Assembly (NCBI GenBank): GCA_039619475.1
Contig: CM077115.1
Coordinates: forward strand, 420,244,557 to 420,308,556
Length of the DNA stretch: 64,000 bases
Origin: Icerya purchasi
Lineage: Eukaryota; Arthropoda; Insecta; Hemiptera; Monophlebidae
Direction of reading: 5' to 3'
Position 1 is the first letter of the stretch; every line of letters begins with the position of its first letter. A program made the translations under genes and the position numbers. The notes below the pieces were generated by a model. The model was not told the DNA's origin. It made no database searches and saw only the letters and a list, made by a program, of their open reading frames with translations. Below are positions 34,751-45,175 of this stretch, piece after piece.

Positions 34751-34754
34751 CAAA

Positions 34755-34900
34755 TATATGTTAAACATTTTCGTTATATAAAATGGAGGACATTTTTTCG
34801 GTACACTTTTTCTAATGGAGGGTAGCCTAAGAACTACGTTGTAATTAATATCTATTTATAATATATATACAGATATATATATATATATAATGTATATAAT
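34755..34900 (+). mobile_element. (TA)-anchored dispersed repeat, copy D, 3' fragment
   Basis: Contains CGTTATATAAAATGGAGGAC, then TAATGGAGGGTAGCCTAAGA and ACGTTGTAATTAATAT, the 3' end of the family, followed directly by TA-rich sequence to ~34900. The 5' half is missing. Confidence 0.6.
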
Positions 34901-36425
34901 AAAATACTTACGAGAATTATTCGAACTTACTGTAAAAATAGCAGATAAATCAATATGTATTCGTGGGTTTTTTTTTTCTGAAAATAGAGCAAAAATACAC
35001 GAAAGTTACAATTTTCATAACTCTATTTTTCAATTTTGAAGGCGTATTATGGTTTGCGTAATATTTAAAATCGCCGTATCAACTGTAAATCAATGTATTC
35101 ATCACGAATTTCAATTTTCCATTCAGCATAAGCTACATTTCATTGCATTACATATGTCCGAGTATTCTCGCTTTACAAATAATAGAATAAATTCTAACTG
35201 ATAAACCGGAAATATTATTTTATAAATTATATCACTCGTACGACTCTTCACGATGACGTGCTGTATGAAATTACGTATATTTATGCCTCACGAAACACAA
35301 TTATGTTGTTATCTATTTTTTATTACCATTGGGCAAATAAATTTATTACTACTATAGTGAATAATTGCTTATTTTTAAAAATGATCACTTAAACATTAGT
35401 CGCCTCTTTTCTGAAATTGCTCGTTTGGTAAGAATGTTCTCGACGATACGAACTCGATGATGACCTTACTGGAACTCCTTAAATTATAATTCGTAAATTT
35501 CATAAAAATCATTAGAACTGTCTTTCAGAACCTCATTACGTCACAATTGTTTTGATACTGATTGAAAAAATAATACACATATATACTTCTTTTTTTTTTA
35601 AATACTGACACCTCAAGATTTACTCTAAAAATTTAATGAAAATGCGGTAAAAAGTAAAAAATAATTATTCGATAGAAAATAATATGTATGTTCTACAATA
35701 AAGTACACCCTTAAAAAATGGAGGATGTTATGATAATTCCTAAACAACATGAACTTTTTGTAGTCGACGCAAAATTCAAATTACAATAACCAGGAACAGT
35801 TCTAACGAAAACGAGAACGGACACTGGTTTCCTACAAGCGAAGTATTCGAAGCATCGGGAATATATTATTATTATTATTATTATTATTATAATTTCCGTG
35901 CCGACTCTAATTATTAAGGTATATTGAATGCTGTTTAAGAATTGTCATAACATGCACCGCTGAAGGTATATTTTTGGCTAATTTTTGCCCGGTTGTATTA
36001 AGCAAAGGCCTATAGTATATCATTAAAAAGGTACACCCCTGTTTTTGTTGTAACGACTGTTTAGTAAAAACACTGGCCACTACACTTTCTACGGGGAGCC
36101 GGATGATCAAAAGTTCAACTCAATTACGTCAATATTTCCGCCAGAAATGAGGACTCTTTGCCGCTTTTAAATTCACTTCTTCTATTCGAATCTACATTTA
36201 TCGCCGTGGCTAATTTACGCTTCTTATCTCGTTAGAAATTTGTTTCGTTTTCAAATCTTCCATGGTACTTTAATAATATTTTAAGAGTCCTCGGCGCTTG
36301 TTGTACTAGTGAAAACTTATTTAAACAGACTCACCTTTTTTTCTTTTACGGAATAATGTTCACCGATACATACCAACCTAGACGGGGCACCACGACCAGC
36401 TGATAGAGCATCAATAAAATCAGTC
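34901..36425. other. no gene seen; (ATT)n at 35866-35891
   Basis: AT-rich. A motif TGTTTAAGAATTGTCATAAC with CGCTGAAGGT (35929-35965) is loosely repeated at 44270-44310, which may mark another old dispersed repeat. No gene is supported. Confidence 0.5.
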
Positions 36426-37169
36426 TATATGCGCTATGTGCAGTCCTGTGATTTTTCTATTCTCCGCATACGTTCTCTCATTTGGACTCTCTCTTCTCTC
36501 CATGGAATCCATGTTGACTTGCTGTGGGTTCCTGGTCATTCTGGCATCTCAGGTAATGAGAAGGCTGATTCTTTGGCTCGGGTTGCTGCTTCTTCTTCTA
36601 CATTCTTCTTCAAAAAAATCTCATCCTCTAATCTCTTGCCTTTGTGTAAACATTTCCATCTCAGATTTTGGTCGAATATGTACCCTTCCTCCTTTTCTAA
36701 TTGTCGCTCCTTTTATCTGTCAGTTCAGCCTAATCTTCCTTCAAATCCTTGGTTCCTTCTGTTTCCTTCACTTCCTCGCTCTGTTGTTGTCTCCATTGTG
36801 CGTTTGCGCTTAAACCATTCCTTGCTACCTTCCTCACGCTTTCGCCTCTCGTTGACCTCTTCCCCATGTTGTCCTCTCCATTCAAACGATGCGGTTGTTT
36901 GTGACACCGATCACGTGTTCTTTGAGTGCTCTGCTCTTTCGGTGGAGCGCTCGGCTCTATATTCCCACTTGTTTGGGCTGGGGCTTCCTGCTCCTTTTTG
37001 TGCTCGTTATATCCTGTCTTTTCCTTCTACACTTATTATCCCCTCCATTGTTTCCTTCTTATTAGCGATAGCTGATCGCCTCACTGTATAACTTTCGTTT
37101 TCCCTTAATTGTTTCTGGGTAAAGGTCCTCGGTTGACGAGCCCAATTAAAAAAAAAAAAAAAAAAAAAA
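36426..37169 (+). pseudogene. LINE-A 3' end: RNase H tail, C-terminus and poly(A)
   Basis: An open frame 36429-37091 (220 codons) carries the end of an RNase H domain, VDLLWVPGHSGISGNEKAD (last catalytic Asp), then YPSSFSNCRSFYLSVQP, FPSLPRSVVVSIVRLRLN and a Cys/His segment CPLHSND...CDTDHVFFEC resembling the zinc-knuckle that closes such ORFs. It ends FLLAIADRLTV. The 3' UTR GGGTAAAGGTCCTCGGTTGA is followed by poly(A) at 37148-37169. The copy is 5'-truncated: RT and the first three RNase H acidic residues are missing, and the ATG is incidental. It is the cleanest LINE-A C-terminus in the window and served as my reference. Confidence 0.85.
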
Positions 37170-37689
37170 GAAGGATAAAAAAAAACATACGCGACGAACA
37201 TGTGTAATTGTCTTGTTGTTTGACGGTAGAAAAAAAAAAAAAAAATAAAAAAAAAAAAAAAAGATATTCCAGTGAAATATTAACCGTCTGAATTTTTAAA
37301 CGCCGATACTTACAAAAAACAATCAGTTTCACCGAGGCCAATTCGATAAGGAAACAAGACCGGCGCCATAATTGAAGTAAAACCGCTTAATAATTTAGTT
37401 AATGAAACAAAAACTAAACAAAAAAAAAAACCACACAGCGGAACAATGGAGAATCATTAAGAAAAATTGCCGCTGTTCGCTAGACGGGCGCCGCCGATGG
37501 TGAAGGATGAAATTAAAAAGTGGTCTTTGTTTTTTGGGAAAGGGGCCAAAAAGTTTTCTAACTGGCCGTGTTCTATAATTTCTTATCGTTCATTATTTAT
37601 AATTTTCTTTCGTCTTTTTTTTTTCTGCTTTGTAATTTTCTCTTTGTTAATTTAGCTAGTTTTTTTCGGGGGGGGGGAGAGGGGACATT
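37170..37689. other. no gene seen; A-rich then GC-richer
   Basis: Two long interrupted poly(A) tracts around 37230-37262 follow the LINE-A tail. The rest holds no recognised feature. Confidence 0.5.
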
Positions 37690-38029
37690 TTTAAAATTCG
37701 AGCCCGGTGTGAAAGCTAGCAATTTTTCCGGGCAGTGTTAAAGGCCGGTTTTACACCGATTGCGGTATGGAGGTAAAGGCGGTCGTATGATTAATGGGTG
37801 TCTGTGTCGGCGGTTATTGTCTCGGAAATTGCGTCGGAATTATTGTTTGCTTATACACAGCTAGCTGTCGTCGCTAGTTGCCAAGAATATCTGACGTTTT
37901 CTAGGTGGCAATTGAGCAAAACGTCTTGAACAGACTTGGTACCGGCGCTCGCAGAGCAAATCTACCGGATGAGAATTCGCAACACTGCTAATTAGCGTTC
38001 CAGTTCTGCCTGCTAAATCATTCATATTC

Positions 38030-38167
38030 ATTATCAGTTGCACGCCGTATGTATTATATATCTTCGCCTCGGCAAAGCTCGCGCGCACACATGAGACCGC
38101 GATGTTCTTTTCAAATCCGCAGATTTATCTGGTCGTGGTCGCCTCCCTGCTTCTCATGCAGCAGCCC
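38030..38167 (+). other. candidate host promoter/first exon with signal peptide
   Basis: Speculative. The ATG at 38102 opens 22 codons whose product has a hydrophobic core IYLVVVASLLLM, as in a secretory signal peptide. It then reaches CAGCAGCCC directly followed by GTAAAT, a plausible splice donor at 38168. About 66 bp upstream, TCAGTT at 38034-38039 matches the arthropod initiator consensus. The surrounding 37.7-38.1 kb is richer in CpG than the neighbourhood. No downstream exon was identified, and no family can be named from 22 residues. Read through instead of spliced, the frame stops four codons after the donor. Confidence 0.25.
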
Positions 38168-39185
38168 GTAAATAATTAACAATATCAAAAAGCTCAACTT
38201 TTTCCTGTCAACGTGTTGACGCTCGAAACAAACTTTTCAAAATTTTTCCTCCCCCGGCAAACTATCTCGGTCAGCCCCGGTGAATACGCAAAGTTTTTTT
38301 TCGGTATTTTTTGTTTCTTTTGGTTTTTCGTTATTGCTCATTTATCACTCGCCGGGCCCACTTCCTACCGGTATAAGTGGTTGCAGGAAAATAGCGAGAT
38401 CGCGTCGCATCGAAAAAAAAAAAAAAACGGGGCTGTTTTTGGAGGCGGAAAATTTTTAAATAATCAAGTCGTAGAACATTTACGGAACAAGGGTCGGTCT
38501 TTCTTCATTTTTTAGGTGCGACGATCTGTCAAAGACACACATGTAACAACGAGGCGTTTTATTGAAATTCTCATTAGCCTGCTCTCCTGCAGGAGTAAAC
38601 ATTTCGATGGACCATTATTATTATTATTATTTATTATTATTATTATTATTTATTGTTTATTCTTATTTATTATTATTATTATTATTATTATCTGTGCGTG
38701 ATTTTTATCACATATTTCGGCAATTGTTCGCGTGTACAGAAAATTTACTAGCCGAAGCCACGCTAAGATGATACAGAGTTGATTGATTTTTCGTCTTATA
38801 TTCTTCCGAATAAATCGAAATATAACTAAACGCAAACCGCGGGGTTAATAATTCCAATTTTTTCATACATTTGCAATTAAAAAATTCCTTATCGATTTGA
38901 CTTGTCCGTGTAGAATGTTTCACGCGACGGCAAAAAAGAACTACTAAACACATAATGCCCACTTCACAGCGGATGAGTCGAGCCAAGTCGTGAACCCCTT
39001 TGATTAATTCGATTAAAACGATTAAAATCGCATCGATTTTTACGCGCATTTCCTTTCACACCGAACTAGTCAGACAACATCGATCGTTTTATAACGAAAT
39101 GACTAGTTCAAAAATGGTTTCGTTCACTTTTTAAACGAAAACGAACTGTATTGCGCATTAACAGCTGCTGCGTCACTCTTGACTG
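38168..39185. other. no gene seen; (TTA)n at 38614-38692
   Basis: Includes an interrupted TTA microsatellite. A frame at 38213-38515 is low complexity and not convincing as a gene. Confidence 0.5.
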
Positions 39186-39796
39186 TTTTTTTTTTTTTTT
39201 TTTTTTGCTTGGTTTATCTTTTAACCTTTTAGCCAGTTTATATGTTAAACATGTAATATAATATTCAAGTCTTAAATTTCAATATTGCATTTTTTGAGGT
39301 ATTGATAAAGTTGTTTACATGCCTGACCTAGTGGATTTGTGAGTATGGTTACTGTGTTTATCGGTAACGTGTGATATACTTGAGTTAATCTATTTGTAAG
39401 TTCTTCTCGTTGTTTTTGGAACTGAACACATTGTCATAGGAGATGGTTAATATTTTCTTCATAGTCTTTATTACAGTACTGACATTTATCCGATTCGATA
39501 ATGTTCAATTTTTTTAAACGATCTGCTGTTCTGGTATGCCCCGTTCTAAGCCGGATGATTTGCTTTATGTAGTTGCTAGGTAGGTTCTCGTTCACTTGAA
39601 GGTACCATGGGTTCTTAATCTGTTGCTCTTTTTGTATATTGAAATAATATTTTCCACTGTTCATGCTATTCTGTTCAAAATTAATTTTTTGTTTATTTGT
39701 TACTATATTTTTAACGGTATGTACGTAATCTGTCCAGTGATATTTAATTTGTTCACATCTCCGATTTTCGGTAACTTTTTTTGTTAAGTTATCCAC
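39186..39796 (-). pseudogene. LINE-C C-terminal region with zinc knuckle, antisense
   Basis: The minus-strand frame from 39796 runs through YHWTDYVHTVKNIV and IIRLRTGHTRTADRLKKL into CQYCNKDYEENINHLL. A TGA (39436-39434) interrupts it, after which the same frame continues QCVQFQKQREEL to TAA at 39272. CxxC, H and the post-stop C form the zinc knuckle that closes RNase-H-bearing I/R1-type LINE ORFs. Apart from this single nonsense codon the frame is open for ~175 codons. A poly(A), seen as T at 39186-39206, closes the element. The RNase H and RT parts are lost by 5' truncation. Confidence 0.78.
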
Positions 39797-40323
39797 GAAT
39801 TGACTGTTGTGCGCTATTTAAGAAATGGATTTAGTTGTAAACAGAGCAATCGACTAATACGGTATTTCGACCTGACTGAAACGGGACTAAACTTGATAAA
39901 GTAGTCATTTCCGTTACACTGTCCTCTTTTTTATATTCGCCAAACATTTAAATATTTCCGAAATAGAACTATAAAACGTGTGTTAAGTCGGTTAGTTTTT
40001 ATTACGAAAATGGAATTACATTGGTGCGGAGAAATGGGTTCCGTACGACAATTAATAGAGGCTAATTACAAAATGTAATTTAGGGTTTTCGTGAGCATTT
40101 TCGGAATCCCATAAACGAAGCAGGTGAAAATTAAAAGGAGAATGACCAGTTCTTCGTGTTTTGTAACTCTTCGGTTCACTCTCATCTCTTACTTTACAGC
40201 GACGACATATCAATTGTAGGCAAGAAAATCAAAGTTTCGTAAATAGGTTTTTTACTATTCTAACCGAAGAGGGCGGGTCAAGTATTACGTAAGCAAACTT
40301 TCAATGATTTTAGACCCCAACCC
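39797..40323. other. no gene seen
   Basis: The part adjoining 39797 may carry a few more decayed LINE-C codons with stops. Otherwise no feature is supported. Confidence 0.5.
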
Positions 40324-41110
40324 TCTTCTTCTTCTTGTGTCTTACGCATGACTGCGCATCTCAAATTTTCAAATTTTTTGCCCTTCTGCAGCCCTCATTA
40401 AATCTTCCACTGATTTTATCCCAGTCCATTGATGTACGTTACTTAACCATGAGAAATCTTCCCGTGCGCTAAGTATTTTATCTTGCATTTCTGTATTGTT
40501 TCGACTACATTTCGTTCAGCCTTGGCCAAATGCAATACTTTTCTGTTGCTTAACTTCCACGTCCATGGGATGTGCAACATTCTTCTGTGGAACCACATCT
40601 CACAAGCTTTCAAATGATTAATCATTTTAGCTGTGTATGTTATCATTTCCGCACCATATAACAGAACTGAATATACGTAGCATACGCGAGCATCGTTTGC
40701 CTGGTTTTCAAATTAATCAAACGATTCGTCAATAAATTTCCTAGCTTCTTCAGAATTGTTTTAGCATATCCGATTCTACGTATCATTTCAACTTCAGGTT
40801 CTAAATTCTCTGTTATAAAACATCCGAAATATTTGAATTCTCGTACTCGCTCTATTTCCTGACCGTTGATATTCTTCCCGGCTTATCACCATAAATTTGG
40901 TTTTCTTCACATTTATGTTAAGCCCGTATCTTGTATCCGCGTCATTCGTATTATTGATTATTTCTTGTAGGTCTTCTATCAAATCAGCAAATATTACTGT
41001 ATCCCCCGCATACCTTATATTATTTAACCATTTCCCATTCACTTTAACACCTTTTTCGACCTCATAGATTGCTTCCTTGAATATTTCGTCAGTGTATACA
41101 TTGTATAAGC
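40324..41110 (-). pseudogene. RTE-like LINE remnant 4, antisense
   Basis: From ~41100 down the minus strand gives EAIYEVEKGVKVNGKWLNNI and RYAGDTVIFADLIEDLQEII, where the catalytic YADD has become YAGD. YGLNINVKKTKFMVIS then leads, after frameshifts, to HLKACEMWFHRRMLHIPWTW, NRKVLHLAKAERNVVETIQK and KIKYLAHGKISHG, where KYLGHI.R is expected. The tail is (GAA)4 at 40336-40324. The changed metal-binding Asp, the stops and the truncation make it inactive. Confidence 0.8.
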
Positions 41111-42132
41111 AAAGATAAGAAAATTACAAACTTCCCCCTTCCCCAAATGATAAGACGTAAACGTTTTTTTCAAAACTTTTAATAAAAATCAAAACTTATT
41201 AAAGTTATTTTTCAAGTATTAGTATTTGAAGAAAATCAAGAATTATTTATTGTCCAAAGACTCCGTATCCAAATTTCTACGCCACTAATAATTTTAGACT
41301 TAAACTCATTAATCGGTTGTATTATTAACGTCATCTCCGTTCAACCATTCGGCGTCTTCATTTCCATCTGCATCTTTTATTATGCACATTAATTCTCGTG
41401 CACGCCGAGAAGCTGCATTGAACGAACTTCTTTGACTCTACAACATCCCTGTCTTTGATGTACATTTTTCAAATGATAATTTGCATATTTTTGTGAGGCT
41501 ATATATTGTAATGTAGAATTAAGTAATTTCTCGGAAAATTTATTTATTTATTTTTGGTAAGAAATACGAAAAGAACTTCGGTATTCTATAGTAAAATAAT
41601 AAAAATAGAATTATTAATTTAAATTATAAATATTATTTTGGAAACATTTTTATTATTTTATAATTTTTTTTATCTTACGTAAGATTTATAACATGCCTAA
41701 GCCTGCTTGCGTAATACTTAAATGACCCCGAACGAGCTTTAATCGAAATTTTATTGCATCATTATTACCGCCATACATTTCCGGATTTTCATATACACAG
41801 GTTAATAGGAGAAAAATTATCTATTAAATGCCATTATTTCGTTTTATTATTAAGAAATTAAATTACAATTCAGATTTGACGGAGCACGTTGTAAATTCAC
41901 TTTTGCAGTAAAAGCAACCTACCACCGCAAGATCTAGAAATTAAACGAAACGGGAAAAAAACAACAAAACATTTACCGTTTTTATTTTAATATTAGTAAC
42001 CCGTTGAAATTCGCATAGTAACACGTTCCATGCATTATATAAACTGAAGATGGTACTCTCGTATGAAACTTTACGGTTATACTTTAATGCAATAGTAAAA
42101 TGTCCAGAGTATTATATGGGATACAAATATAG
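41111..42132. other. no gene seen
   Basis: AT-rich sequence without supported genes. It precedes the retroposed ORF, whose 5' boundary is unknown. Confidence 0.5.
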
Positions 42133-42531
42133 GGTGAGGCGAAAAAAACAGAAATCATTAAGATAGGTAAAATTCTGAAAAGATGTCTGAAAATAATACG
42201 GCCTCATTGGAAGCGAGGTGACGCGACATCGAGCTGGTGGAAGGTTAATAATGAGATGTCTCCTAAGATGCAGTTTTATTATTATAGACTTTTAGAATAT
42301 AAACTCAATAACGTAGAGTTACCCACCAGACCTAAAAATAGGATAACTAGGAACCCAAATGATGTTTATTATGTTCACCCTAGAGGGGTCAATTTACGAA
42401 TCGATAATACCGATGAGGCGGTGCTTATCAGGTTGATGTGTAAGATTCCCAAACATATAATTAACGAAACTAAAATTGGTATTTGGAAGAAGGAAGTAGC
42501 GAAGTGGTTGATGGAATGGTGCGATACTTGA
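42133..42531 (+). CDS. unidentified retroposed ORF, 3' part of a coding sequence
   Basis: I do not recognise this protein. After a TAG at 42130 the frame is open for 132 codons to TGA at 42531, with the first ATG at 42256. The product is hydrophilic and protein-like: KRCLKIIRPHWKRGDATSSW, YYYRLLEYKLNNVELPTRPK, then VYYVHPRGVNLRIDN, AVLIRLMCKIPKHI and KWLMEWCDT at the end. About 300 bp of 3' UTR follows, with AATAAA near 42754 and a poly(A) at 42830-42855. A coding 3' end joined to a poly(A) tail is what reverse transcription of an mRNA or LINE RNA leaves. It may be the C-terminus of a retrotransposon family I cannot name or a processed host transcript. No RT or RNase H motif is visible. Confidence 0.5.
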   Translation, partial: GEAKKTEIIKIGKILKRCLKIIRPHWKRGDATSSWWKVNNEMSPKMQFYYYRLLEYKLNNVELPTRPKNRITRNPNDVYYVHPRGVNLRIDNTDEAVLIRLMCKIPKHIINETKIGIWKKEVAKWLMEWCDT

Positions 42532-42855
42532 GAGGTCCCGCTTGTTCCTCTGCTCGGGATAGGCGGGGTCTGTTTAACTAGATTATCATCCGATTCTATT
42601 CCTTTCTCGCATATTCGCGGATGTATGTGATAATCAGCACAAATGTGGCATTAGGTATGTGTGCAACTTTGTATAAGACGTACTTAGCAAAATAGCTTAG
42701 TTTTAAGATGTAGTTAGATGTAAGAATGATAACATGTAAATTTTGTATGTCAAATAAACGATAATAAGAGGTTGGGCACTCACATAACGGGCATACTTGC
42801 TCAGTGAAACCTAAAACTTATTTCCATATAAAAAAAAAAAAAAAAAAAAAAAAAA
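42532..42855 (+). other. 3' UTR with polyadenylation signal and genomic poly(A)
   Basis: Continuation of the retroposed transcript: AATAAACGATAATAAGAGG near 42754 and a 26-base A tract at 42830-42855. Confidence 0.6.
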
Positions 42856-44879
42856 TCAAGAAAATTTGCGCGGGAAAAATATGTGTAAGATCGAAAATTA
42901 TAAATCGAAATAATTTTCAAAACTAGCGTCATCTGGTGGTGCTGCATCGTGATCGCGTTTTCATTTCAACCAGCAACAATATGGAAAATCCAATATGTTG
43001 TTCGGGATGGATTCAGTTACATCATATTATAAAGACATTTAACGCAAAAAAAAAAAAACAAAACATAGAGCTAGTAATTAATTTGATCGCGACGATTTTT
43101 TTCATTAATAAGTTCTAAAATGGATATTAGGTTTTCTTATTCTTCCTTTCTCTTTAAAAAAAAAATTAAAATAAAATCTAAATGCCATCTGTACGGAAAT
43201 TTAGCTCCTTTTAAATTATGCGCAATTTAATAATTTCCGTGAATTATGTTTACTTTTGATTACTGACTTCAAAAAAAGAGAGGTTGTATGTTGTATGTTC
43301 GTCGCGTGTGATGCTTTTTTTTTCACGTTTGGTCACGTATAACTTTTAGCTGGTAGAGTACCATTTACCGTTAAAAAAAGGACATTTTAAAACGAAATTT
43401 TTGATAATAAACAAGAAACCACTTAAAGAGTATTCCTAATATAAATTAATCATGGAAACGTAAACTACAATAAAGAAAACTAATTTTAAATACAGTCAAA
43501 CAAAAAGTTTTAATTTTAATTATCATGGGGATAAGTATGGATTTGAATAATGGAAATTTAAAAGCTACTGGCGGAAATATTACGTACCTTAACATTAGTG
43601 CGTGCAATTTGGCAACGTTGGCTGACTCAAACGATATGTATTCTTCATCAGAAATCATCCGTGACCGTACCATACAAAAGAGCGATGAGTGGCTTAAAGT
43701 ATCACACTAATATTATTTGCCGTACGGAAATGCAGGATTCGAATAAAGATATTGAAATCAAGTAAAACACTAACGAAATTTATTTATTTTTTTTTGTGGA
43801 CGCGCCAGCAGCATTGACCCAACAACAGGAAAACTAAGCTAAAAAACTAAATAACGAAATTTATTAAACATTATATATTCTTAAACCAATATAGCCGGTT
43901 TTTATAAAATAAAAAAAGTCGCATCGTTTCAGGTTGATCTATTTGATCGTTCAGAAATATCTGTACTAAAAATTGTGAAGTAAAACAGTTTTAAAAAAGC
44001 ACTAATTTCGAGATTTAGTTTAAAGTTTTTTTGATTTTATAAAATATAATATATTTCGGAAGTACATAAAGATATTATGACTTAAACACTTATTAAAGTC
44101 GGCGACAAATTCAAAAATTACAACAATAATTAAAAACTGCTTTAAAAACCACGCCTGATGTTTTCAATACTCAGCTTATAGGAAACGAGTGATCGCGTTG
44201 TATACACGGATTTATAAATAGTGTTGCATTTGTGATTCGATGTAACGAGACTGCAATAGGGATTAATGTTGTTTAAGAATAATCGTAATATCGCTAAGGT
44301 GCATTTTTCCTCGGTACAATATATCTTCTTACCGAGGGTAATTTTTTTTTTTTTTAATTTTTTTTTAGAAACTTTCAGGGTAAATTTTGAAGCCCGTGCA
44401 TTTTTTAACTAGTTTATTTTTAATGAAATTTCTGTAATAACTTTATTTATTTGATTTCTATAATGAATATTTCGGAACACTAATGTCAGAAATAAAAACT
44501 TTTTAGAAATTGTAATATTTAGTTTAATAGAGTGACATTTAGATGTTCCTTCTTCCGCTCTATCACTATCACTGACTTTACAGCTATCCATTATGCAACT
44601 TTTTTTCATATGATCTTCTTCCTTTCGTTCTAATAAATTTCCTTTACAATCTGCTCGCGAAAGTATCTTGTAAGCGTTCTCTGCTATCACCGCCTTCATT
44701 TGTGATACTCCTTAATATTTTTTTTATTCTACGATTTATGTTTATTCTCTAATTTCATAATTGAGAGGCATGAAAATTACTGATCCTTGGGCTCATTTAG
44801 AGGCTTGGCTACTTCCTTCGACACAATATAAACTGAAAACATGTTTTCAAACTGTCGGATGATATTTATTATTCCATTT
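42856..44879. other. no gene seen
   Basis: About 2 kb of AT-rich sequence. Frames at 43525-43710 and 44699-44409 (minus) show no recognisable domain. Confidence 0.5.
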
Positions 44880-45175
44880 TCTTCAACAACCTTAATTTCA
44901 TTCACCTTTCTGTTGAGCTTTTACTTTATCTTACTTCTCGGTAACTGAAATTTTCTACCCTTTGTCAATCTCCGACTACCGCTAAATGCTGGTTTCGTGT
45001 CAGACATATAGCTTCTTCGTTCGTCTCTTTATCCTTTTCCTCTCTACTCATCTACACCCGATGTCCTCTACATTCCAACAATTCCGTCTTTATCAGTGTA
45101 CAATCACGTTTATTTCGAAAGTTCTTATCCTTCTCCGGGCGCTCGCCCCTTTTACTCTCGGCTTTTGAATTTCAA
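44880..45175 (+). pseudogene. possible highly decayed LINE-A C-terminus
   Basis: A pyrimidine-rich stretch whose plus-strand translations include RCPLHSNNSVF, comparable to CCPLHSNDAVV of the LINE-A copy at 36.9 kb. It is followed by a Leu/Ser-rich stretch where DHVFFECSALS is expected. Other segments are too eroded to align by eye, and there is no clear tail. Confidence 0.3.

Noticed and set aside
36436..36813. 125-codon plus-strand frame overlapping LINE-A
   Set aside because: Out of frame with the RNase H motifs; Leu/Ser-rich shadow of the real LINE-A frame.
35921..44310. Loose repeat TGTTTAAGAAT..TC.TAA...CGCT.AGG at 35.93 and 44.27 kb
   Set aside because: Similarity covers only ~45 bp with gaps; too short to call a family.
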